A stretch of 11,640 nucleotides of DNA from JBFMDU01 sp034431935 (lineage in GTDB: Bacteria; Chloroflexota; Dehalococcoidia; GIF9; JBFMDU01). The notes under the pieces are model-generated. The model worked only from the letters and a program-made list of their open reading frames with translations. It made no database searches and was not told where the DNA came from. Below, one piece after another: positions 7,349 to 11,640 of the stretch (within the stretch, counting starts at the first letter, position 1; each line of letters opens with the position of its first letter). The stretch spans positions 1 through 11,640 of the forward strand of contig DAOUCU010000039.1 in the NCBI GenBank assembly GCA_034431935.1, in the 5' to 3' direction. Made by a program: the position numbers and the translations under genes.

Positions 7349-7816
7349 CTAAGCTATTTCCGTGACTTTGAGCTTGAGGAGGCCGGCGGGGACGGTTACC
7401 TCGACCACCTGACCCACCTTGGCGCCCAGAAGGGCCCTGCCCACCGGCGATTCGTTAGAAATCTTATTGTTTATCGGGTCGGCCTCGGCCCGGCCCACAA
7501 TGGTGTACTGCCATGGACGGCCGTCCTGGTCCATGAGATGAACGGTTGAGCCAAGATTGACCCGATTGGACTTGCGCGGCGACTCGATGAGCTTGGCCTG
7601 CTTAATCATGCTCTCAAGCTCGAGGATACGGCCTTCAACGAAGGACTGCTCGTTCTTAGCGTCCTCGTACTCGGCGTTGTTCTCGGTACCGCCCATCTCC
7701 CGCGCCCGTTTGATCTTGTCCGCCACCTCCTGCCGCTTTACAGATAGCAGTTCCTTAAGCTCGGCCTCCAGTTTGGCGAGCCCTTCGGGCGTAACGAGAA
7801 ATTCCCTTTGCGCCAT
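7349..7816 (-). CDS. greA: transcription elongation factor GreA
   Basis: Gre-family factor that enters the RNA polymerase secondary channel and normally stimulates cleavage of backtracked RNA. The 155-residue protein has an N-terminal coiled coil (about 10-75) and a C-terminal FKBP-like domain (from about 85), including NESPVGRALLGAKVGQVVEV at 121-140. ATG at 7816 follows AAGGAG at five bases; an upstream in-frame ATG at 7939 would read through the promoter and terminator and is rejected. Oddity: the coiled-coil tip reads MGGTENNAEY (41-50). Aligned with E. coli HGDLKENAEY, the acids D41 and E44 needed for cleavage become G43 and N46, with one glutamate at the intervening E45. It heads greA-lysS-serS and has a leader terminator. 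Confidence 0.94.
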   Translation of the reverse strand: MAQREFLVTPEGLAKLEAELKELLSVKRQEVADKIKRAREMGGTENNAEYEDAKNEQSFVEGRILELESMIKQAKLIESPRKSNRVNLGSTVHLMDQDGRPWQYTIVGRAEADPINNKISNESPVGRALLGAKVGQVVEVTVPAGLLKLKVTEIA

Positions 7817-7838
7817 AGCCGCTCCTTGAAGGGTATAG

Positions 7839-7867
7839 AAAAAACTGAGAGTGGCGATACTCTCAGT
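7839..7867 (-). terminator. intrinsic terminator in the greA leader
   Basis: On the minus strand a perfect nine-base-pair stem (ACTGAGAGT paired with ACTCTCAGT, six-base loop) is followed at once by six T residues (7844-7839). This is a textbook intrinsic terminator. It lies between the greA promoter and the greA ATG, so it would end transcripts after about 44 bases unless read through. The stem covers 7844-7852 and 7859-7867. No alternative anti-terminator pairing is obvious by eye. Confidence 0.8.
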
Positions 7868-7888
7868 CGTTTTGCAGCGTAGAATATT

Positions 7889-7917
7889 ATTATACGTGAT
7901 AGCCACCAGATTGTAAA
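7889..7917 (-). promoter_or_regulatory. promoter of greA-lysS-serS
   Basis: On the minus strand TTTACA (7917-7912) and TATAAT (7894-7889) are separated by exactly 17 bases. The -10 matches the sigma-70 consensus fully and the -35 matches five of six positions. The predicted start near 7882 gives a leader of about 66 bases holding the terminator hairpin and then the ribosome site. Confidence 0.75.
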
Positions 7918-7921
7918 GTAG

Positions 7922-7930
7922 TGGTATAAT
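7922..7930 (+). promoter_or_regulatory. extended -10 promoter for the BioD-like/DRTGG gene
   Basis: Plus-strand TGGTATAAT has a perfect -10 at 7925-7930 with the TG extension; no convincing -35 is present. The predicted start near 7937 gives a leader of about 150 bases that begins with a strong G/C hairpin. It lies only five bases from the greA -35, so polymerase binding at the two divergent promoters should interfere. Confidence 0.45.
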
Positions 7931-7944
7931 GTGACCCATCCCCG

Positions 7945-8060
7945 CCCCCTTCCCAAAGGGGAAGGGGGTGATTGGTGCAGGAGGGCATTGCCCTCTTATG
8001 GTTCCCGTGAGGGGCAGCGGGTGCCAGAGGGTAAACGCAGATGGTCTTTTCCCTGACGGG
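7945..8060. repeat. hairpin-rich intergenic element
   Basis: This non-coding stretch starts with a ten-base-pair inverted repeat (CCCCCTTCCC, loop AAAG, GGGAAGGGGG; 7945-7968). A six-base-pair hairpin follows (GAGGGC, loop ATT, GCCCTC; 7981-7995), then shorter CCCG/CGGG and CCC/GGG pairings. None is followed by a T run, so these are not simple terminators. The first hairpin resembles the C-rich palindrome region at 1370-1396. It looks like a palindromic intergenic element of the MITE or REP kind, or a structured leader of the gene at 8091. No known riboswitch is recognised. Confidence 0.45.
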
Positions 8061-8090
8061 TAATGGGGTATTTAGCGCAAGGAGGTCGTG

Positions 8091-9119
8091 ATGGTCAGTC
8101 TGCTCGTCGCGTCCACGGAGCCAGCCGGCAAGACTACCGTATGCGCCGGCGTTGGCCGCAAGCTCATCGAGAAGGGCAAAAGGGTTGGCTACCTGAGGCC
8201 GGTGACGCTCACCGCGACGGGGACGCCGGACTATCAGGACGCCGCCACAATGAAGCATGCCCTGGAGACAACTGAGACCTTGGAAACGCTGAGTCCGGTA
8301 CACTTGACGGTACAGCAGTTCGTCCAGGCCCAGGGACTTGATGAAAAGGTCAAAGCGGCTTCTGCCTTAGTCTCGGCAGGTAAGGATGTGATGGTCGTCG
8401 AGGGCCTCGGTGCCGCCGACGATGCTTCAGGCAAGTTTAATGCCATGCTGGCTGAACTCCTTGATGCGAAGGTGGTCACCGTCGTTCGTTACATGTCGTC
8501 GATGTCCGGGGCTAAAGCGGCACAGGCAGGTAAACTCTTCGGCGCTCGCTGGCTCGGAGTCATCGTGACAGCGGTGCCCGGTGCTCGGCCGGGCAGGCCC
8601 GCGCCGGACGTGAAGGGCATGCTGGCCAGGGATGGCGTCACGGTGCTGGGGTCAATACCCGAGGACCGCACCCTGTTTGGTATTTCCTGCGAGGAAGTGG
8701 CGAGACTGCTTGACGCGAAAGTGGTCACAGGTGCTAAATTGCTTGATAAGACTATTGAAAACATCATGCTCGGAGCAATGACTGTTGATTCCGGGCTGGA
8801 CTACTTCAGCCGTAAGGACCACAAGGCCGCGATTATCCGCGGCGACCGGCCGGACATGGCGCTGGCGGCGCTCCAGACCAGTATGTCATGCCTGGTGCTG
8901 ACCGCCGGGGTTGAGCCGCCCAATATTGTTATCCGGGCCGCCGACGATAGAAAAGTGCCGGTCCTCCTGACGAAGCACGAGACCACCGCCGCGGTCGAGC
9001 TTATCGAAAAAGCCCTGCCTCAGGCGAAGTTCCGTGGAGAGCAGAAGATTAACCGGCTGGATGACCTGATGGCGAAGTCGGTTGACTTCGACGTAATATT
9101 TAAGGGACTTGGTATTTAG
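8091..9119 (+). CDS. BioD-like P-loop plus DRTGG-domain protein (Pta N-terminal-like)
   Basis: Resembles the N-terminal regulatory half of long phosphotransacetylases (BioD-like/AAA_26 ATPase plus DRTGG domain) but has no acetyltransferase domain. The 342 residues show a P-loop at 7-16 (ASTEPAGKTT), VVEGLG at 102-107 as a Walker-B-like strand, VLGSIPEDRTL at 185-195, and a DRTGG-like domain at about 207-315 with GDRPD at 251-255. The role of such stand-alone proteins is not established; nucleotide or ligand sensing is an inference. ATG at 8091 follows AAGGAGG at five bases, better spaced than GTG at 8088. It precedes speD by 102 bases on the same strand. It is unlikely to be a real BioD or cobyrinate synthase, because its second half is DRTGG rather than a synthase or amidotransferase domain. 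Confidence 0.82.
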   Translation: MVSLLVASTEPAGKTTVCAGVGRKLIEKGKRVGYLRPVTLTATGTPDYQDAATMKHALETTETLETLSPVHLTVQQFVQAQGLDEKVKAASALVSAGKDVMVVEGLGAADDASGKFNAMLAELLDAKVVTVVRYMSSMSGAKAAQAGKLFGARWLGVIVTAVPGARPGRPAPDVKGMLARDGVTVLGSIPEDRTLFGISCEEVARLLDAKVVTGAKLLDKTIENIMLGAMTVDSGLDYFSRKDHKAAIIRGDRPDMALAALQTSMSCLVLTAGVEPPNIVIRAADDRKVPVLLTKHETTAAVELIEKALPQAKFRGEQKINRLDDLMAKSVDFDVIFKGLGI

Positions 9120-9221
9120 GTCTGCGCGGGTCCGGGACAAGTCCTGCGGACACCGCTGGTTGACTCGGAGGGGCCTGGACGGCCTGTTTGGGGGTGATAA
9201 TCAAAAGGAGGTAGGTTCAAG

Positions 9222-9617
9222 TTGAAAGCACTTGCCAGACATTTGCTTCTGGAACTGAAAGGGTGCCGGCATGACCGGCTCAATGATCTAGACTTTATCC
9301 GGGATGCCCTCAGAGACGCGGCCCTGGCGGCCGGCGCTACTATTATCAAGGACTCTTTCTATCAATTCGCTCCATACGGCATAAGCGGGGTCGTTATTAT
9401 TGCTGAATCTCACCTTTCTATCCATACCTGGCCCGAGTTTGACTATGCCGCCGTCGATATTTTCACCTGCGGTATGAGCACCAACCCGGAGAAAGCCGCC
9501 GGGCTGATGGTCCAGCGGCTCGAATCGAAAGACGCTCAGCTTCGTGAGGTCAAGCGCGGTCTGATGGCGGAAGTACCCGCTGTGTACCCGAAGCAGAAGG
9601 CCGGCACCAGGGCATGA
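9222..9617 (+). CDS. speD: S-adenosylmethionine decarboxylase proenzyme
   Basis: Makes decarboxylated SAM, the aminopropyl donor for polyamines. This is the short class 1B form (131 residues) of Thermotoga and Bacillus type. The chain cleaves itself between E62 and S63 (IIAES|HLSIHTWPE), S63 becoming the pyruvoyl cofactor. H68 and C83 complete the processing and catalytic set, at the same numbers as in the Thermotoga maritima enzyme. The start is TTG at 9222: the protein begins MKALARHLL, as the family does, and AAAAGGAGGT lies about ten bases upstream. Its TGA overlaps the speE ATG (ATGA), so the two polyamine enzymes are translationally coupled. The C-terminal 20 residues are basic and probably flexible. 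Confidence 0.95.
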   Translation: MKALARHLLLELKGCRHDRLNDLDFIRDALRDAALAAGATIIKDSFYQFAPYGISGVVIIAESHLSIHTWPEFDYAAVDIFTCGMSTNPEKAAGLMVQRLESKDAQLREVKRGLMAEVPAVYPKQKAGTRA

Positions 9618-10531
9618 GCGGCGGACCCGGGGGCAAGTGGCTCCACGACGCCATTTCGCCTGACCTGATTGAACTTCACCGCATCAACCGCGTTTTCTTC
9701 TCCGGTCAGACGAAGTACCAGCATGTTGACGTGGTCGAGACCGGTAGTTACGGCCTGACCCTGCTTCTAGACGGCAAGATACAGTCAGCTGAGCGAGACG
9801 AGTTCGTCTACCATGATGCCCTGGTGCACCCGGCCATGATTACCCATCCTATGCCGGAGAAGGTGTTTGTTGGCGGGGGTGGTGAGGGGGCTACGCTGCG
9901 CGAGGTCTTGAATCACCTGTCGGTGAAACGGGTGGTCATGGTGGATATCGACCAGGCCGTGGTTGAGATTTCCAAACGCTACCTCCCCGCCTGGAGCAAC
10001 GGCGCCTTCAAAGACCCGCGGGCCGAGGTGGTCTACGCTGATGCGCGGAAATATCTGGAGGACACGAAAGAGCGGTTCGATGTCATTGTCCTCGATTTTC
10101 CCGACCCGCTCGAAGGTGGCCCGGCCTACCTGCTATTTACCAGAGAGTTCTATGCCTTGCTGAGTAAGCGGCTGGCCCCGGACGGGATTATCTCGCTTCA
10201 GGCTGGCGATGCCAGCTACACCAACTGCGCTACCTTTCTGGCCGTGGTCAATACCCTGAAGTCCGTCTTCCCCATCGTGCGGCCGTATGCCATCCATATC
10301 CCGTCATTCACCGGTCCATGGGGGTTTGCGGTGGCGTCGTTCAAGCTGGACCCGCTCAAGCTGGCGTTGGAGGAAGTTGACCGGCGGCTTGAGAAAAGGC
10401 TTGTTCGCCGGCCGAAATGCTATGACGGGCTCTGTCACCTGGGCATGTTCTCTCTGCCGAAGCACCTCCGGCGGAAACTGAAATCGGCGCGGCGCGTTAT
10501 CCGGGACAAAAAGCCACAGTTCACTTACTAG
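9614..10531 (+). CDS. speE: polyamine aminopropyltransferase (spermidine/thermospermine synthase-like)
   Basis: Transfers the aminopropyl group of decarboxylated SAM to a polyamine acceptor, giving spermidine or a longer product. The 305 residues contain an N-terminal beta domain (to about 75) and a Rossmann domain with GGGEG at 88-92, VDID at 110-113 (binds the nucleoside ribose), YADARKYL at 141-148 and LDFPDPLEGGP at 160-170 with the catalytic D161. The GGGEG and DxxDPxEGGP forms, and YDG plus LPK near the C-terminus, resemble thermospermine-synthase-type enzymes more than the GGGDG/DSTDP of classical spermidine synthase, so the product is uncertain. ATG at 9614 overlaps the speD stop by four bases. 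Its stop overlaps the convergent flavoprotein stop. Confidence 0.9.
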   Translation: MSGGPGGKWLHDAISPDLIELHRINRVFFSGQTKYQHVDVVETGSYGLTLLLDGKIQSAERDEFVYHDALVHPAMITHPMPEKVFVGGGGEGATLREVLNHLSVKRVVMVDIDQAVVEISKRYLPAWSNGAFKDPRAEVVYADARKYLEDTKERFDVIVLDFPDPLEGGPAYLLFTREFYALLSKRLAPDGIISLQAGDASYTNCATFLAVVNTLKSVFPIVRPYAIHIPSFTGPWGFAVASFKLDPLKLALEEVDRRLEKRLVRRPKCYDGLCHLGMFSLPKHLRRKLKSARRVIRDKKPQFTY

Positions 10532-11178
10532 TCCCCGGCTTTGAGCAACCGCGCCACGGCTACCGCGCGCCGGGCCATCGAGCGGGCGCCTTCCAGACCA
10601 TGGCGGTCCTTGAGAATGCCGACTTTGTCGGTGACCTCGAACTCACCGGTGCCATGCTTGCTGGCGGCTCCGGCGGCTCCGAACGGTGAGCCGAGCACCG
10701 GCGGTGCCACCGGTAACATCTGAAGTCCGAGGAAGGCGCTGACGATGCTGACCAGCGCAGGCTCCACCCCCCGGTTACGGTACCAGCTTACCGCGAGAGC
10801 ACAGCCCACCTTGTTAGTCAACTTGCCGGCGTGGACGCGGCCCAGATAGAGACAGCGCAGGCGGTCAATGAGGTTGGCCAGATAGCCAGAGAGACGGGCG
10901 AAGTAGACCGGGGTAGCCATCATGATGACATCGGCGTTGATAAGCTCGGGGTAGATGGTGCTCATGTCGTCTCTTACCTGGCAATAGCGGCCAGCCGTTT
11001 GCCTAGTGACACACCAGTTGCAGTGGGTACAATCGCCGATATTCTTGTCAACGAGCCGGATTAGCCTGGTTGTAACGCCGGGCAGCGCTGCCGCGGCCTT
11101 CAGGGCCTCGTTCAAGAAAGCCTCGGTATTGCCGCCTTTCACTGGACTGCCGCAAATACCGAGGACCGCGATAGGCAT
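10528..11178 (-). CDS. flavodoxin-fold iron-sulfur flavoprotein / NADPH-dependent FMN reductase
   Basis: A 216-residue flavodoxin-fold protein of the NADPH-dependent FMN reductase and iron-sulfur flavoprotein (Isf) group. The FMN phosphate loop is GSPVKGGNTE at 10-19 and the second flavin block is TPVYFARLSGYLANLIDRL at 89-107. Between them are C50, C53, C56 and C66 (CTHCNWC, nine residues, C), followed by DDM. This resembles the compact 4Fe-4S site of archaeal Isf proteins but with a longer last spacing. The role is probably small-molecule or oxygen-linked electron transfer; substrate unknown. ATG at 11178 has GGAGGAG five bases before it; an in-frame ATG at 11259 would run back through the promoter and is rejected. 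It follows degV on the same strand and meets speE stop-to-stop. Confidence 0.85.
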   Translation of the reverse strand: MPIAVLGICGSPVKGGNTEAFLNEALKAAAALPGVTTRLIRLVDKNIGDCTHCNWCVTRQTAGRYCQVRDDMSTIYPELINADVIMMATPVYFARLSGYLANLIDRLRCLYLGRVHAGKLTNKVGCALAVSWYRNRGVEPALVSIVSAFLGLQMLPVAPPVLGSPFGAAGAASKHGTGEFEVTDKVGILKDRHGLEGARSMARRAVAVARLLKAGD

Positions 11179-11199
11179 GGCAACTCCTCCGACGGCAGG

Positions 11200-11208
11200 A
11201 TTATAGCA
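11200..11208 (-). promoter_or_regulatory. extended -10 promoter of the flavoprotein gene
   Basis: On the minus strand TGCTATAAT has a perfect -10 at 11205-11200 with TG one base upstream. No -35 match is seen. The predicted start near 11193 leaves a leader of about 15 bases carrying GGAGGAG. This suggests the gene can be transcribed apart from the degV gene just upstream. Confidence 0.5.
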
Positions 11209-11252
11209 GGTTGGGGCCAGGACTGCTGAGGCCGCCCCAGCAGCCCCGGCTA

Positions 11253-11272
11253 TGACCAATCCGGTTTGGTCA
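11253..11272 (-). other. hairpin over the degV stop codon
   Basis: TGACCAA and TTGGTCA form a perfect seven-base-pair stem with a six-base loop. On the minus strand the first three bases are the degV TGA stop. No T run follows on the minus strand, so it is at best a weak or factor-assisted end for the degV transcript. Confidence 0.35.
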
Positions 11273-11640
11273 GTTGCACTCTTCGTAAAAGGCGATGCCG
11301 AGGAGCCCGGGGCCGGTGTGGATACCCATGACCGGGGTAAAGTCGCTGACTATGGCTTCCCTGCATCTGAATTCGCTTGCCAGGCGGCCTTTGACGTACT
11401 CGGCGTCCGCCGGGCTGTTGCTGTGCATGACGACGGCGTGGATGGGTCGCGAGTCCACAAACCTGCGGGTCTCGATGAGCAACTGCTCGATGGCCTTCTT
11501 GCGGGTGCGCACTTTGGTAAGCAGACTGGCCTGCCCGGAACCGGGCTTTATCTGCATGATGGGCTTAATCTGGAGCAGGTTCCCTGCCCAGGCAACAGCC
11601 TGCGGGACACGGCCGCCGCGGGCGAGGTAGTGCATGGTAT
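11270..11640 (-). CDS. DegV family protein, C-terminal part (runs off right edge)
   Basis: C-terminal domain of a DegV-family protein. Members bind a fatty acid, and in Firmicutes FakB proteins present it to the FakA kinase for phospholipid synthesis. Visible are YLARGGRVPQA, LLQIKPIM, KVRTRKKAIEQL and the C-terminal VMGIHTGPGLLGIAF, whose histidine and glycine-rich turn are typical of the fatty-acid carboxylate pocket. The reading frame stays open to the window edge, and the ATG at 11635 is internal (in a T-M-H-Y-L-A context where relatives have the same strand), so the N-terminal half lies outside. No FakA-like kinase is in the window. It precedes the flavoprotein gene on the same strand by 91 bases. 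Confidence 0.88.
   Translation of the reverse strand, partial: TMHYLARGGRVPQAVAWAGNLLQIKPIMQIKPGSGQASLLTKVRTRKKAIEQLLIETRRFVDSRPIHAVVMHSNSPADAEYVKGRLASEFRCREAIVSDFTPVMGIHTGPGLLGIAFYEECN

Noticed and set aside
7817..7939. A 41-codon N-terminal extension of greA from ATG 7939
   Set aside because: It would translate through the consensus promoter and the terminator hairpin. The family N-terminus and a good AAGGAG fit ATG 7816.
7890..8303. Minus-strand frame of 137 codons covering the greA upstream region
   Set aside because: It runs across the greA promoter, the hairpin-rich element and the opposite strand of the DRTGG gene; no recognisable domain.
9160..9201. TTGACT and GATAAT before speD as a promoter
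   Set aside because: The two hexamers are 30 bases apart, far from the 16-18 needed, so they do not form one promoter.
11179..11259. A longer start for the flavoprotein at ATG 11259
   Set aside because: The extension is alanine-rich and crosses the TGCTATAAT element; the flavodoxin fold begins exactly at ATG 11178 after GGAGGAG.
1..11640. CRISPR arrays, tRNA or rRNA genes, insertion sequences, phage or defence genes
   Set aside because: No regularly spaced repeats, no clover-leaf or rRNA signature, no transposase or integrase motifs; the only foreign-looking trace is the short HNH remnant behind rph.

Overview
The window is a compact, moderately GC-rich bacterial chromosome segment made almost wholly of core genes. 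It shows short intergenic gaps, overlapping starts and stops, and several GTG or TTG starts. The gene content (a remA-gmk pair, a free-standing BioD-like/DRTGG protein, Thermotoga-type SpeD, DegV) and the G/C-rich hairpin elements between genes suggest an uncultured Chloroflexota bacterium, perhaps Dehalococcoidia. That placement is inferred from gene style and was not tested by database search.

Layout from left to right. (1) At 1-482, plus strand, lie the last codons of an unidentified gene and ybeY (16S rRNA maturation). ybeY meets the next block stop-to-stop. (2) At 477-3573, minus strand, is a tyrA-aroA-remA-gmk gene string: aromatic amino-acid synthesis, a small DNA-binding regulator and guanylate kinase. 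It probably starts from an extended -10 promoter just upstream of tyrA. (3) At 3734-4465, plus strand, is rph (RNase PH) with its own promoter. In the same frame directly behind its stop codon is what reads as the 3' end of an HNH endonuclease gene. (4) At 4604-7816, minus strand, is greA-lysS-serS: a transcription factor followed by two class II aminoacyl-tRNA synthetases, from a strong promoter. An intrinsic terminator sits between that promoter and the greA start codon. (5) At 8091-10531, plus strand, are a BioD-like/DRTGG protein, speD and speE. speD and speE are the decarboxylated-SAM and aminopropyl-transfer steps of polyamine synthesis. (6) At 10528 to the window end, minus strand, are a DegV-family protein running off the right edge and a cysteine-rich flavoprotein.

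I see no mobile element, defence island, CRISPR array, tRNA or rRNA, and no clear new multi-gene system. The points most worth a second look are: the greA leader terminator, which resembles the E. coli GraL arrangement; a GreA coiled-coil tip in which both acidic residues needed for transcript cleavage in E. coli are replaced; the buried HNH remnant behind rph; a SpeE whose motifs look more like thermospermine synthase than classical spermidine synthase; and two G/C-rich hairpin elements between genes.

No stretch longer than 300 bases lacks a gene. The longest gap, 7817-8090 (274 bases), holds back-to-back promoters, the leader terminator and a hairpin-rich element.
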